From assembly GCF_001665235.1 (NCBI RefSeq), contig NZ_LZSC01000042.1, forward strand, positions 1 through 42,015: 42,015 nt of DNA, read 5' to 3'. The position numbers and the translations under genes were made by a program. This stretch comes from Mycobacterium sp. 1100029.7 (lineage in GTDB: Bacteria; Actinomycetota; Actinomycetes; Mycobacteriales; Mycobacteriaceae). The notes beneath the pieces were generated by a model. It was not told where the DNA came from. It was given only the letters and a program-made list of their open reading frames with translations, and did no database searches. Positions 25,404-34,282 of this stretch are shown here, one piece after another (within the stretch, counting starts at the first letter, position 1; each line of letters begins with the position of its first letter).

Positions 25404-26141
25404 TCAGCGCCCGGATTCCACACTCAAGCCGCGGGTGGTGTCCTTGAGCGCGACGCCCGAACGGCCGAGGGTGCGGGCGCCGGCGACCAACGCCGCGGCG
25501 ACTGCCGCGGCCGTCGGGTAGTCCAGGCCGCCGGGCGGGTGAATGTTGGAGATGCAGTTGCGGTCGGCGTCGGTGACGCCGGGCTGGGGCCGGTGCGTGA
25601 GGTAAATGCCCAGACTGTCGGCGACCGAGAGGCCCGGGCGTTCGCCGATCAGCACCAATACCGTTGTCACACCCAGGGATTGGCCGATGTGATCGCCGAG
25701 TGCCACACGCGCCTGAGTCGCGATGACCAGCGGCGCAATGCGGTAACGGCCGTCGAATTGGCGGATCAACGCGTCGACCATGCCCGCGCCGTGATCGGTC
25801 AGGGCGCGCGGGGAGAGTCCGTCGGCAAGCACTAAACCGATGTCCGCGTTGGTGTTCGGCAGACCCGACAGGTCGTCAGGGATGCGGCCGAGGTCAGGCC
25901 GTCGCAGATACTCGCTGCGCGAGGTTGCCCGGCTGCACACCCGCAGCGGCTCGTCGACGCCGATCTCGCGCAACTGCCCGACGAGGCGGTCGACGTCGAG
26001 CGGGTCGTGCACGGCGTCGCGTGCCGCGGCGTGGGCGGCCTGGAACTCCAGCACCCGCCGCGTCGGCAGCGAGTTACCCGCGCGCCCCAGACCGATCCGC
26101 GCCTGCGTGGCCGCCCGCAGCGGCCCCCAGAGGTCGGTCAT
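25404..26141 (-). CDS. eutC: Ethanolamine ammonia-lyase small subunit
   Basis: The protein has 245 residues. EutC motifs are present: ATQARIGLGRAGNSLPTR at the N-terminus, NTNADIGLVLADGLSPRAL in the middle, IGERPGLSVADSLGIYLT and RNCISNIHPPGGLDY near the C-terminus. With EutB it forms the adenosylcobalamin-dependent lyase that converts ethanolamine to acetaldehyde and ammonia. It starts in the stop region of eutB (the genes share base 26141). The last codons (GLSVESGR) are encoded by GAGTGTG-type repeat sequence. No microcompartment, reactivase or permease genes are adjacent. Confidence 0.92.
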   Translation of the reverse strand: MTDLWGPLRAATQARIGLGRAGNSLPTRRVLEFQAAHAAARDAVHDPLDVDRLVGQLREIGVDEPLRVCSRATSRSEYLRRPDLGRIPDDLSGLPNTNADIGLVLADGLSPRALTDHGAGMVDALIRQFDGRYRIAPLVIATQARVALGDHIGQSLGVTTVLVLIGERPGLSVADSLGIYLTHRPQPGVTDADRNCISNIHPPGGLDYPTAAAVAAALVAGARTLGRSGVALKDTTRGLSVESGR

Positions 26142-27547
26142 CAGCCGGCCGCCAGCGCCCGCAGCGGCGACGTCGCGAGGTCGACGGGAAGGATCCGGCC
26201 TTCGGCATCAGCCATGCCCAGGCTCGCCAGCCACGCTTCGAATTCGGGTGCTGGCCTGAGCCCCAACGCTTTTCGGGCGTACAGCACGTCGTGAAAAGAC
26301 AGGCTCTGATATCCGAGCATGATGTCGTCGGCGCCGGGAACGGCGATGACGAAGGCGGTGCCCGCCGTGCCCAGCAGGGTCAGCAGCGTGTCCATGTCGT
26401 CCTGGTCGGCTTCGGCGTGGTTGGTGTAGCAGACGTCGACGCCCATCGGCAGGCCGAGCATCTTTCCGCAGAAGTTGTCTTCGAGCCCGGCCCGAATGAT
26501 CTGCTTGCCGTCGTAGAGGTACTCCGGCCCGATGAATCCGACGACGGTGTCGATCAACAGCGGCTGTAGCGCCCGGGCCACCGCGTAGGCCCGCGCCTCC
26601 AGCGTCTGCTGGTCGACGGGTTGGTTGCCCACGCCCAGATGCGCCCCGGCCGACAGCGCCGCACCCTGGCCCGTCTCCAGATACATGACGTTGTCGCCGA
26701 GGGTGCCGCGGCGCAGCGACCGGGCGGCCTCGTTAGCCTCCAGCAGCATCGCGATGGACGTGCCGAAGCCGGCATTGGCGCCCTCGGTGCCCGCGATCGA
26801 CTGGAACACCAGGTCGACGGGGGCACCCCGCTCGATCAGCTCCATCGTCGTCGTGACGTGGCACAGCACGCAGGACTGGACGGGAATCGCGAACCGCTGG
26901 CGAATGTCGTCGAGCAGCGTCAGCAGGTCCGCCGCGGCGTGCGGCGAGTCGGTCGCGGGGTTGATGCCGATCACCGCGTCGCCGCAGCCCAGCAACAGGC
27001 CGTCGAGCATCGCCGCGGCGATACCGCGCGGGTCGTCGGTGGGGTGGTTGGGTTGCAGCCGGGTGGCCAGCGTGCCCGGCAATCCGATCGTCGTACGGAA
27101 GGCGGCGGTGTTGGTCGCCGCCGCGGCCACCAGGATCAGGTCCTGGTTGCGCATGATCTTCGACGCCGCGGCCACCATTTCCGGTGTCAACCCGGCCGAG
27201 ACGGCCGCGATGCGTGCCGCGCTGTCGTCACGAGACGCCGTATCCAGCAGCCAGTCGCGCAGGCCACCGACGGTCAGGTGTGCGATCGGGGCGAACGCCT
27301 CGCGGTCGTGGCTGTCGATGATGAGCCGGGTGACCTCGTCGGTCTCGTACGGCACCACCACGTCGTCCAGAAACGTCGTCAGCGGTATATCAGCTAACAC
27401 CCAGGCCGCTGCCGCGCGTTGCGCGTCGGACTCGGCGGCACACCCCGCAAGCTGGTCACCCGAGCGCAACGGCGTCGCTTTGGCCATCACGTCGACCAGC
27501 CCCGCAAACGAATGCGTGGTCCCCGAAATGGTCTGCCGGTAGCGCAT
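26141..27547 (-). CDS. eutB: Ethanolamine ammonia-lyase large (catalytic) subunit
   Basis: The protein has 468 residues, near the usual length of about 455. It is a TIM barrel binding ethanolamine and adenosylcobalamin. Landmarks are LADIPLTTFLDDVVVPYE, VAAAATNTAAFRTTIGLPGTLATRLQPNHPTDD, GCGDAVIGINPATDS, CVLCHVTTTMEL, FQSIAGTEGANAGFG and YLETGQGAALSAGAHLGVGNQPVDQQTLEARAY. It probably supplies nitrogen and acetaldehyde from ethanolamine released from phosphatidylethanolamine. It is the upstream gene of a two-gene operon and is divergent from the glycosidase at 27714. Confidence 0.94.
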   Translation of the reverse strand: MRYRQTISGTTHSFAGLVDVMAKATPLRSGDQLAGCAAESDAQRAAAAWVLADIPLTTFLDDVVVPYETDEVTRLIIDSHDREAFAPIAHLTVGGLRDWLLDTASRDDSAARIAAVSAGLTPEMVAAASKIMRNQDLILVAAAATNTAAFRTTIGLPGTLATRLQPNHPTDDPRGIAAAMLDGLLLGCGDAVIGINPATDSPHAAADLLTLLDDIRQRFAIPVQSCVLCHVTTTMELIERGAPVDLVFQSIAGTEGANAGFGTSIAMLLEANEAARSLRRGTLGDNVMYLETGQGAALSAGAHLGVGNQPVDQQTLEARAYAVARALQPLLIDTVVGFIGPEYLYDGKQIIRAGLEDNFCGKMLGLPMGVDVCYTNHAEADQDDMDTLLTLLGTAGTAFVIAVPGADDIMLGYQSLSFHDVLYARKALGLRPAPEFEAWLASLGMADAEGRILPVDLATSPLRALAAG

Positions 27548-27607
27548 ATTTCACAGTAGGCCACCGCTGGTTCAGCATTACGTCAACTTGGCCGTGCGTC
27601 CTGGGCC

Positions 27608-27666
27608 TTGAGTGTGCGTCGACGGCGGCGACACGCCGCGCCGCCGCGCCCAGGGCGCACACTCAA
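27608..27666. repeat. Long hairpin with 11-bp perfect arms, GAGTGTGCG family
   Basis: TTGAGTGTGCG (27608-27618) and CGCACACTCAA (27656-27666) are exact reverse complements around a 37-bp GC-rich loop with its own inner dyads. It lies between divergent eutB and the glycosidase, so it is not a simple terminator. The arms share their core with the tandem units at 25247 and the hairpins at 31994. Confidence 0.8.
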
Positions 27667-27713
27667 AACCCTGAAGGCACAGTCGACGACCAGACGAGGC
27701 AGGATCGGCAGGT

Positions 27714-28853
27714 ATGGATCAGCTATGGGCCAACCGGGCAGCCAGCTCCGAAGCCGCTGTCGCGCAACGACACTTCCAACGGCTCTGGGCGCTGCCGGGA
27801 ACCCAGCTGGGAGTGGTGGCCTGGCCGGCCACCCGCCGGGACCGGCTGTTCGGCACCTGGCACTACTGGTGGCAGGCGCACCTGCTGGACTGCCTGGTCG
27901 ACGCGCAGCTGCGCGATCCGCAGCCGCAGCGACGCACCCGGATCAACCGTCAGGTCCGTTCACACCGGCTGCGCAACAACTTTCGCTGGACCAACAGCTA
28001 CTACGACGACATGGCGTGGCTGGCGATCGCACTGGAACGCGCCGCGCGGATCGCGGGTGTCGAACGCAGCCGCGCCCTGCCCAAACTCGCCGACCAATTC
28101 GTCAAGGCGTGGGTGCCCGAAGACGGCGGCGGAATCCCGTGGCGTAAACAGGACCAGTTCTTCAACGCCCCGGCCAACGGTCCGGCCGGAATCTTCCTGG
28201 CCCGCTACGGCGATCACCTCAAGCGCGCCGAAAAGATGGGCGACTGGATCGACCGCACCCTGATCGACCCGGAGACGCACCTGGTGTTCGACGGCATCAA
28301 GGCCGGCTCGCTGGTCCGCCTGCAATACACCTACTGCCAGGGTGTGGTGCTCGGGCTGGAAACCGAACTGGCGGCGCGCACCGGCGCCGAAGCCAGAACC
28401 CGGCACGCTCAGCGGGTGCATCGACTGGTCAGCGCCGTCGCCCAACACATGGCGCCCGCGGGAGTGCTGAAAAGTTCCGGAGGCGGCGACGGCGGACTGT
28501 TCGCCGGCATCACGGCCCGCTACCTGGCGCTGGTCGCCACCACCCTGCCCGGCGACTCCGCCGACGACGTCCTGGCCCGCGACACCGCCCGCGCCATCGT
28601 GCTGGCGTCGGCGAAAGCGGCGTGGGACCACCGGCAGACGGTCGACGGGCTGCCGCTGTTCGGGGCCTTCTGGGAGCGCGACGCCGAGCTGCCGACAGCG
28701 GCCGGCGCCCAGGCGCAATTCGTCGAAGGTGCGGTGAACGCGTCCGAAATTCCGGAGCGGGATCTGTCGGTGCAGCTATCGGGGTGGATGCTGATGGAGG
28801 CCGCCGGTAAGGTCACCGCCGAATCGTCGCACCAGGACAGGAGCACGCAGTGA
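27714..28853 (+). CDS. Glycoside hydrolase family 76-like protein (Rv0365c-like)
   Basis: The protein has 379 residues, close to M. tuberculosis Rv0365c as I recall it. The (alpha/alpha)6 barrel of GH76 alpha-1,6-mannanases is suggested by [19 protein letters not shown] near 96-114, where the paired Asp would be catalytic. Other landmarks are [27 protein letters not shown] and [25 protein letters not shown]. No signal peptide is seen, so a cytoplasmic or non-classically exported enzyme acting on mannan or lipomannan fragments is likely. It overlaps the CoA-transferase by 4 bp (GTGA), an unexplained functional pairing. Confidence 0.8.
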   Translation: MDQLWANRAASSEAAVAQRHFQRLWALPGTQLGVVAWPATRRDRLFGTWHYWWQAHLLDCLVDAQLRDPQPQRRTRINRQVRSHRLRNNFRWTNSYYDDMAWLAIALERAARIAGVERSRALPKLADQFVKAWVPEDGGGIPWRKQDQFFNAPANGPAGIFLARYGDHLKRAEKMGDWIDRTLIDPETHLVFDGIKAGSLVRLQYTYCQGVVLGLETELAARTGAEARTRHAQRVHRLVSAVAQHMAPAGVLKSSGGGDGGLFAGITARYLALVATTLPGDSADDVLARDTARAIVLASAKAAWDHRQTVDGLPLFGAFWERDAELPTAAGAQAQFVEGAVNASEIPERDLSVQLSGWMLMEAAGKVTAESSHQDRSTQ

Positions 28854-30211
28854 GTAAAGTCCACCCCGACGCGCAGTCGGCTCTGCAAGGCCTGCTGAAG
28901 GACGGAATCACCATTGCCGCAGGCGGATTCGGGCTGTGCGGCATTCCGGAGAACCTGATTCAGGCGCTGGTGGACAGCGGCTCCAAAGACCTGACGATCG
29001 TCGGAAACAACGCCGGCGTCGACGATTTCGGCATGGGTCTGTTGCTCAAGGGCCGTCAGGTCAAGAAAGTTATTGCCTCCTACGTAGGAGAGAACAAGGA
29101 ATTCGAGCGTCAGGTGCTGGCCGGCGAGCTCGACCTGGTGCTGACTCCGCAGGGCACGCTGGCCGAGAAGCTGCGCGCCGGCGGCGCGGGCATTCCCGGC
29201 TTCTACACGCGCACCGCCTTCGGCACGCAACTCGCCGAGGGCAAGGACATGCGGGTCTTCGACGGCACCGAATACGTGCTCGAGGAAGGCATCCACGCCG
29301 ACGTCGCGATCGTCAAAGCCTGGAAGGGCGACAAGGCGGGCAACCTGATCTACCGGAAGACGGCGCGCAACTTCAACCCGATGATCGCCACCTGCGGCAA
29401 GATCACCGTGGCCGAAGTCGAGGAACTGGTCGAGGTCGGCGAGCTGGACCCCGACCAGATTCACACCCCCGGCATCTACGTGGACCGCATCATCCAGGGG
29501 CCGGGCTACGAGAAGCGGATCGAATTCCGCACCACCAGCGGCGGCTCCGCGGCGAAGAAGGACAGTCCGATCCGCGAGATCATGGCCAAGCGCGCCGCCA
29601 AAGAACTGCGCGACGGCTACTACGTCAACCTCGGTATCGGCATCCCGACCCTGGTGGCCAACTTCATCCCCGACGACATCAGCGTGACGCTGCAGTCGGA
29701 GAACGGGCTGCTCGGTATCGGGGCGTATCCGGCCGACGATGACGTCGACCCGGACCTGATCAATGCCGGCAAGCAGACCATCACCACGCTGCGCGGATCC
29801 AGCTTCTTCAGCAGCGCCGACTCGTTCGCGATGATCCGCGGCGGCCACATCGACCTGTCGATCCTCGGCGGTCTGGAGGTCGCCGAGAACGGCGACCTGG
29901 CGAACTGGATGGTCCCGGGAAAGATGGTCAAGGGTCCGGGCGGGGCGATGGACCTGGTGTCGGGCGTCAAACGGGTGATCGTCGTGATGGATCACACCGC
30001 CAAGGACGGCAGCCCGAAAATTCTCAAGCAGTGCACGCTGCCCCTGACCGGCAAAGCCGTGGTCGACTTGATCATCACCGACCTGTGCGTCTTCGAGGTC
30101 GACTCCGAGCGCGGGTTGACCCTGACCGAACTGCATCCCGGGGTGACGGTCGCCGAGGTCCGCGACAAGACCGGTTGCGATTTCGTCGTCGCGGCTCCGC
30201 TGAACGCCTAA
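28850..30211 (+). CDS. Single-chain 3-oxoacid CoA-transferase (A and B subunits fused)
   Basis: The protein has 453 residues, with the subunits normally made as two chains joined in one frame. Residues 1 to about 230 are the A part ([34 protein letters not shown]). Residues about 238-453 are the B part, with the catalytic Glu near 284 in LQSENGLLG and [16 protein letters not shown]. The linker is [20 protein letters not shown]. Eukaryotic SCOT has this layout; most bacteria use separate ScoA and ScoB. It transfers CoA between succinyl-CoA and a 3-oxoacid such as acetoacetate. It is translationally coupled to the upstream glycosidase (GTGA). Its stop overlaps that of the convergent DedA gene. 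Confidence 0.9.
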   Translation: MSKVHPDAQSALQGLLKDGITIAAGGFGLCGIPENLIQALVDSGSKDLTIVGNNAGVDDFGMGLLLKGRQVKKVIASYVGENKEFERQVLAGELDLVLTPQGTLAEKLRAGGAGIPGFYTRTAFGTQLAEGKDMRVFDGTEYVLEEGIHADVAIVKAWKGDKAGNLIYRKTARNFNPMIATCGKITVAEVEELVEVGELDPDQIHTPGIYVDRIIQGPGYEKRIEFRTTSGGSAAKKDSPIREIMAKRAAKELRDGYYVNLGIGIPTLVANFIPDDISVTLQSENGLLGIGAYPADDDVDPDLINAGKQTITTLRGSSFFSSADSFAMIRGGHIDLSILGGLEVAENGDLANWMVPGKMVKGPGGAMDLVSGVKRVIVVMDHTAKDGSPKILKQCTLPLTGKAVVDLIITDLCVFEVDSERGLTLTELHPGVTVAEVRDKTGCDFVVAAPLNA

Positions 30212-30825
30212 CGCCGTCGCGCCAAGTACCCCCGGGTGGCCGCGACGAGTGCGGGCAGCAGCGACACGAACAGGATCACCAGAATGATCTTTTCCAGATT
30301 GTGGTGCACGAACGGGATGTTGCCCAGGAAGTAGCCGGCGACGGTGACCCCGCCCCCCCACAGCACGCCCCCGACGATGTCGAACGCCAGGTACACCGGA
30401 TAACGCATGTATGACACCCCGGCCACGACCGGCGTGAACGTCCGGATGAACGGCATGAAGCGGGCCAGGATGATGGCCGCGGGTCCGTACTTCTCGAAGA
30501 AGGCGTGCGAGTCGGTCACGTAGTGCTGCTTGAAGAACCGGGAATCTTCCTTCTTGAACAGCGCCGGCCCGATGCGACGGCCGATGAAGTAGCCGGTCTG
30601 GTCGCCCAACACCGCGACCACGGCGACGGCCGGCGCCAGCACCCAGATGTTCAGCGTGCCGTGCGCAGCCAGCAAACCGCCGGTGAACAGCAACGATTCG
30701 CCGGGCAGCAGCGGAAACAGCAGACCGGTTTCGACGAAGACGATGACCAAGATGGTCGGCAGCACCGCCGAGGCGAACAAGCCCTGGGGCCCGATCCAGA
30801 ACATCGGATCGATGATGTCGGGCAT
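30208..30825 (-). CDS. DedA/VTT-family membrane protein
   Basis: I prefer the ATG at 30825 ([10 protein letters not shown]), giving 205 residues; a GTG three codons earlier is possible. Several membrane helices are seen. Family landmarks are [21 protein letters not shown], the Gly/Arg-rich [13 protein letters not shown], and [32 protein letters not shown]. DedA proteins support membrane lipid (undecaprenyl phosphate or phospholipid) trafficking and envelope integrity. It is at the position of Rv0364 but looks more like the other M. tuberculosis DedA protein. It ends in a CTAA overlap with the CoA-transferase gene. Confidence 0.85.
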   Translation of the reverse strand: MPDIIDPMFWIGPQGLFASAVLPTILVIVFVETGLLFPLLPGESLLFTGGLLAAHGTLNIWVLAPAVAVVAVLGDQTGYFIGRRIGPALFKKEDSRFFKQHYVTDSHAFFEKYGPAAIILARFMPFIRTFTPVVAGVSYMRYPVYLAFDIVGGVLWGGGVTVAGYFLGNIPFVHHNLEKIILVILFVSLLPALVAATRGYLARRR

Positions 30826-30946
30826 CAAAACCACTCAGCCGTCACGGCGGTGCTCATGAGGTCACAACATACCGGCACCTGGGGGGCTGCCCACCGCCCA
30901 CGCCGGGTTGCGATACTTAGCCGACTCAGTCTTCAGGAGGAACGTC

Positions 30947-31981
30947 ATGCCCATCGCCACGCCCGAGGTCTACGCCGAGATGCTGGCGCGCGCCAAAGAG
31001 AACGCGTACGCCTTCCCGGCCATCAACTGCACCTCGTCGGAGACCGTCAACGCCGCGATCAAAGGCTTCGCCGACGCCGGCAGCGACGGCATCATCCAGT
31101 TCTCCACCGGCGGCGCGGAGTTCGCCTCCGGTCTCGGCGTCAAGGACATGGTCACCGGCGCGGTCGCGCTGGCCAAGTTCACTCGCGCGATCGCGGCAAA
31201 GTATCCGATCAACGTCGCGCTGCACACCGACCACTGCCCTAAGGACAAGCTGGACAGCTACGTGCGTCCGCTGCTGGACATCTCCGCGCAGCGCGTCGCG
31301 GCCGGCAAGGACCCGCTGTTCCAGTCGCACATGTGGGACGGCTCAGCCGTGCCGATCGACGAAAACCTCGTCATCGCCAAGGAACTGCTCAAGACGGCGG
31401 CCGCCGCCAAGATCATCCTGGAGATCGAGATCGGCGTGGTCGGCGGCGAAGAGGACGGCGTCGACAACGAGATCAACGACAAGCTCTACACGACACCGGA
31501 AGACTTCGAGCAGACGATCGACGCCCTGGGTGCCGGTGAACACGGCAAGTACCTGCTGGCGGCGACGTTCGGCAACGTGCACGGCGTCTACAAGCCCGGC
31601 AACGTCAAGTTGCGGCCCGACATTTTGGCGCAGGGCCAGAAGGTGGCGGCGGCCAAGCTGGGACTCGGCGACGACGCCAAGCCGTTCGACTTCGTCTTCC
31701 ACGGCGGTTCCGGCTCGCTGAAGTCGGAGATCGAAGAGGCGCTGCGCTATGGCGTGGTGAAGATGAACGTCGACACCGACACCCAATACGCGTTCACCCG
31801 CCCGCTGGCCGGTCACATGTTCACCAACTACGACGGCGTGCTCAAGATCGACGGCGAGGTGGGCAACAAGAAGGTCTACGACCCGCGCAGCTACCTGAAG
31901 AAGGCCGAAGCGTCGATGACCGAGCGTGTGGTCGAGGCGTGCAACGACTTGCACTGCGCCGGAAAGTCAGTCAGCGCCTAA
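30947..31981 (+). CDS. fba: Class II fructose-bisphosphate aldolase
   Basis: I chose the ATG at 30947, 6 bp after AGGAGG (30935-30940), giving 344 residues, the expected length; the longer frame has no support. It cleaves fructose 1,6-bisphosphate in glycolysis and forms it in gluconeogenesis. Zinc-site residues are seen in ALHTDHCPKD and GNVHGVYKPG, with VFHGGSGS and VKMNVDTDTQYAFTRP at the phosphate site. GGAEFASG lies early in the barrel. Downstream hairpins at 31994-32042 probably end transcription. It is highly conserved, with no oddities. Confidence 0.96.
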   Translation: MPIATPEVYAEMLARAKENAYAFPAINCTSSETVNAAIKGFADAGSDGIIQFSTGGAEFASGLGVKDMVTGAVALAKFTRAIAAKYPINVALHTDHCPKDKLDSYVRPLLDISAQRVAAGKDPLFQSHMWDGSAVPIDENLVIAKELLKTAAAAKIILEIEIGVVGGEEDGVDNEINDKLYTTPEDFEQTIDALGAGEHGKYLLAATFGNVHGVYKPGNVKLRPDILAQGQKVAAAKLGLGDDAKPFDFVFHGGSGSLKSEIEEALRYGVVKMNVDTDTQYAFTRPLAGHMFTNYDGVLKIDGEVGNKKVYDPRSYLKKAEASMTERVVEACNDLHCAGKSVSA

Positions 31982-31993
31982 CCTTTTGCCGCG

Positions 31994-32042
31994 AGTGTGC
32001 GCCTGGCCGCACACTGGGCAGCGAACGTGCGGCTGGCCGCAC
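31994..32042. terminator. Two tandem hairpins between convergent genes
   Basis: AGTGTGCG-cctggc-CGCACACT (31994-32015) is an 8-bp perfect stem, and GTGCGG-ctgg-CCGCAC (32027-32042) is a second. They begin 13 bp after the fba stop and end 21 bp before the stop of the convergent gene. There is no T-run, as is common in mycobacteria. The first hairpin belongs to the GAGTGTGCG family. Confidence 0.65.
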
Positions 32043-32062
32043 ACCCGCGACGACCCGAGGAC

Positions 32063-32893
32063 CTAGCCGCTGGGTGCTTGGCAGATCTTCCATTGATCGT
32101 CGCGGTACTGCAGGTCGAGGCTGCGTGTCGAGCGCAGCTGCGGGTCGAACGCCATGAACGTGGTGACGTTGGCCTCGGCGTGCTGGCCGTTGACGACGAC
32201 CTGGTCGATGCTGGCGATCACCGGATACTGCTTGGCCGCCGAAACCCGTTGATACGTCTCGTTCCAGGAGCGCTCGTCGTAATCGACGTAGCCGTCGCGG
32301 GTGGTGCCGCAGGTGAGGCCGCGCAGCTGGGTAAGGTCGCCGCGTTGCACCGCGGTGTCGAAGCCGTGGATGGCCTGACGCACCTGGTCTTCTTGGGACA
32401 CGTGGGAGTGCTTGCCGCGGGTCAACAGCACGGTGCCCAGGATGGCGATCGCCGCCAACGCCAGCACGATCACGGTGATCGCCAGTACCCAACCCCAGTT
32501 GAAGTTCCTGGCGATCGATCGCGGCTTGCTCCCGTCGCGGCTCGGAAAAGATTGTGGCACAGCAGATTTCGGTGGCAGCGGGGGTTGGCCCGGCGGGCCG
32601 GCCGGTCCGGGGGCGGTGTTGAACACTTCGGTCGCCGGTTCCGGGGCGGTGGCGATGATCGCGGTTTCTTTCGCGTCGAAGCCGGGCGCGGTGAAGCGGC
32701 GTTCGCCCTGCTGGCCGCTCGCGATCGCCTCGGGATCGTCGACGGGATGGGGTTTGTCGATCACCACGGTCTCGGTCTCCGGGTCGGGAGGAACGAGCGG
32801 GTAGGCCTCAGTTGGTGGATCTTGGGCCTGTTCCGCGCCCGGGTCCGCACCTGGCGGGGTGGTGCCGTGATCTGGCTCCGGTGCGTTAGGCAT
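32063..32893 (-). CDS. Conserved mycobacterial membrane protein (Rv0361-like)
   Basis: The protein has 276 residues. A Pro/Glu-rich cytosolic half of about 130 residues is followed by one helix (WVLAITVIVLALAAIAILGTVLL, about 134-156). An extracytoplasmic domain of about 115 residues comes next (VRQAIHGFDTAVQRGDL, CGTTRDGYVDYDERSW, DDQWKICQAPSG), with two Cys that may pair. The length and sequence fit what I recall of Rv0361 (275 residues). The outer domain resembles the NTF2-like/DUF4878 domains common beneath Ser/Thr kinases, but this is only a resemblance. Divergent from the DUF3151 gene with a 45-bp gap. Confidence 0.78.
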   Translation of the reverse strand: MPNAPEPDHGTTPPGADPGAEQAQDPPTEAYPLVPPDPETETVVIDKPHPVDDPEAIASGQQGERRFTAPGFDAKETAIIATAPEPATEVFNTAPGPAGPPGQPPLPPKSAVPQSFPSRDGSKPRSIARNFNWGWVLAITVIVLALAAIAILGTVLLTRGKHSHVSQEDQVRQAIHGFDTAVQRGDLTQLRGLTCGTTRDGYVDYDERSWNETYQRVSAAKQYPVIASIDQVVVNGQHAEANVTTFMAFDPQLRSTRSLDLQYRDDQWKICQAPSG

Positions 32894-32938
32894 GAGTTGG
32901 AGCTTAGCGACCCGGGGCGGGACGGCAGAATGGAACTT

Positions 32939-33352
32939 ATGACACCGATGGGTGATCTTCTGGGACCCGATCCGATACTGCTACCCCCCGACAGCGAGGC
33001 CGAAGCCGAGCTGGAGGCCAACGAGAATCCGGGCATCGTCGCCGCGGCGCATCCGGCGGCGTCGGTGGCCTGGGCCACCCTCGCCGAAGAGGCGCTGGCC
33101 GAGGACCGTGCCATCACGGCGTACGCCTACGCCCGGACCGGTTATCACCGCGGCCTGGACAAGCTGCGTCGCAACGGCTGGAAGGGGTTTGGCCCGGTGC
33201 CGTATTCGCACGAGCCCAACCGTGGCTTCCTGCGGTGCGTGGCGGCGTTGGCCCGGGCCGCCGACGCGATCGGGGAGACCGACGAGTACCGGCGCTGCCT
33301 GGACCTGCTCGACGACTGCGACCCCGGCGCGCGTAAAGAGCTGAAGCTCTAA
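32939..33352 (+). CDS. DUF3151 family protein (Rv0360c-like)
   Basis: I chose the ATG at 32939 (MTPMGDLLGPDPILLP), giving 137 residues; an ATG three codons earlier is possible. A much longer open frame upstream runs antisense to the Rv0361-like gene and is not real. The sequence is helical with ASVAWATLAEEAL, AYAYARTGYHRGLDKLRRNGWKGFGPVPYSHEPNRGFLRC, and DDCDPGARKELKL. This matches the conserved actinobacterial DUF3151 family, whose function is unknown; the TPR-like helix pattern hints at protein binding. The stop overlaps that of the convergent transporter (CTAA). Confidence 0.82.
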   Translation: MTPMGDLLGPDPILLPPDSEAEAELEANENPGIVAAAHPAASVAWATLAEEALAEDRAITAYAYARTGYHRGLDKLRRNGWKGFGPVPYSHEPNRGFLRCVAALARAADAIGETDEYRRCLDLLDDCDPGARKELKL

Positions 33353-34242
33353 AAGGTTTCGGAGCAGTCGCTGTCGCGGCTCTCGACCTGCACGGTGGCG
33401 TGCTCGAGGCCGCGGTGGTGCAGCACTTCGCGCGCGTCGCTGAGTACGCGGGCGGAGTCGCTGGCGCTGGTCAGGTGCACGGTGCACATGTCCTTGCCCG
33501 GCGACAGCGTCCACACGTGCAGGTCGTGTACCTCGGTCACGCCGTCGACGGCGCCCAGCGCCGCCCGCAGCTCCTCGACGTCGATGTGGGCCGGTGATGT
33601 CTCGGACAGAATCCGCAGCGCCGCGCGGGCCAGTGAGAACGCCCGGGGCAGTACCCAAAGCGCCACCAGCACGGCGACCACGACGTCGGCGTAGGGCCAG
33701 TGCGTCGTGACCGTCACGATTCCGGCGATCAGTACACCCAGGCTGCCGACGGTGTCGGCGATGACCTCCATGTAAGCGCCCTTGACGGCCAGGCTGCCCT
33801 CGGAGTGCGAGCGCAGCAGCATGGCCACCGCGAAGTTGGCGATCAGCCCGGCCAAAGCCACCACGATCATCGGGACACCGGGCACATCCGCACCCTTGCC
33901 GAGCCGCTCGATCGCTTCGTAGAGGATGAAGAACGCCACCCCAACCAGCAACACCGCATTGGCCACCGCGGTGAACACCTCGGCGCGATGCCAGCCGTAG
34001 GTGCGGTCCGGAGAGGTGCTGCCGCGCTTGGCCAGGATCACCGCCGCCAGGCCCATGAACACCGCGACGACGTCCGTCAGCATGTGGCCCGCATCGGCCA
34101 GCAGCGCAAGGGAATTGATCAGCAGCGAAGTGGTCAGCTCCACCACGAAGAACGTCGCCAGAATCCCGGCGGCCATGATCATGCGGGGGATCATCCGAGA
34201 CGCGTCGGCCTCGGCGGGGGTGTGACTGTGTCCGGCGCCCAT
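33349..34242 (-). CDS. Cation diffusion facilitator (CzcD/ZitB-type metal efflux)
   Basis: I chose the ATG at 34242 (MGAGHSHTP), giving 297 residues; a TTG three codons earlier lies inside a palindrome. The protein has six membrane helices and a cytosolic C-terminal domain. Metal-site motifs are LADAGHMLTDVVAVF in helix 2 and AYMEVIADTVGSLGVL in helix 5. The C-terminal domain carries the dimerisation motif EVHDLHVWTLSPG and His-containing strands. It probably exports Zn2+, Cd2+ or Co2+ in exchange for protons. An ArsR/SmtB-like palindrome directly upstream suggests metal-responsive repression. I do not recall this gene at the M. tuberculosis locus. Confidence 0.9.
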   Translation of the reverse strand: MGAGHSHTPAEADASRMIPRMIMAAGILATFFVVELTTSLLINSLALLADAGHMLTDVVAVFMGLAAVILAKRGSTSPDRTYGWHRAEVFTAVANAVLLVGVAFFILYEAIERLGKGADVPGVPMIVVALAGLIANFAVAMLLRSHSEGSLAVKGAYMEVIADTVGSLGVLIAGIVTVTTHWPYADVVVAVLVALWVLPRAFSLARAALRILSETSPAHIDVEELRAALGAVDGVTEVHDLHVWTLSPGKDMCTVHLTSASDSARVLSDAREVLHHRGLEHATVQVESRDSDCSETF

Positions 34243-34249
34243 GGCGAAC

Positions 34250-34275
34250 AATATATGCGTGGAAGCGCATGTATT
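34250..34275. promoter_or_regulatory. Palindrome, candidate metal-sensor operator
   Basis: AATATATGCG-tggaag-CGCATGTATT has one mismatch between 10-bp arms and begins 7 bp before the transporter's start codon on the minus strand. The AT-rich ends and 6-bp centre resemble ArsR/SmtB-family operators (NmtR, KmtR, CzrA type). No regulator gene is adjacent, so it would act in trans. Confidence 0.6.
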
Positions 34276-34282
34276 GCAAGGC

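Noticed and set aside
28520..30361. 613-residue open frame antisense to the CoA-transferase
   Set aside because: It overlaps two convincing plus-strand genes and part of DedA, with no domain signature.
31997..32938. Long upstream extension of the DUF3151 frame
   Set aside because: It is antisense to the Rv0361-like gene, and family similarity begins only at 32939.
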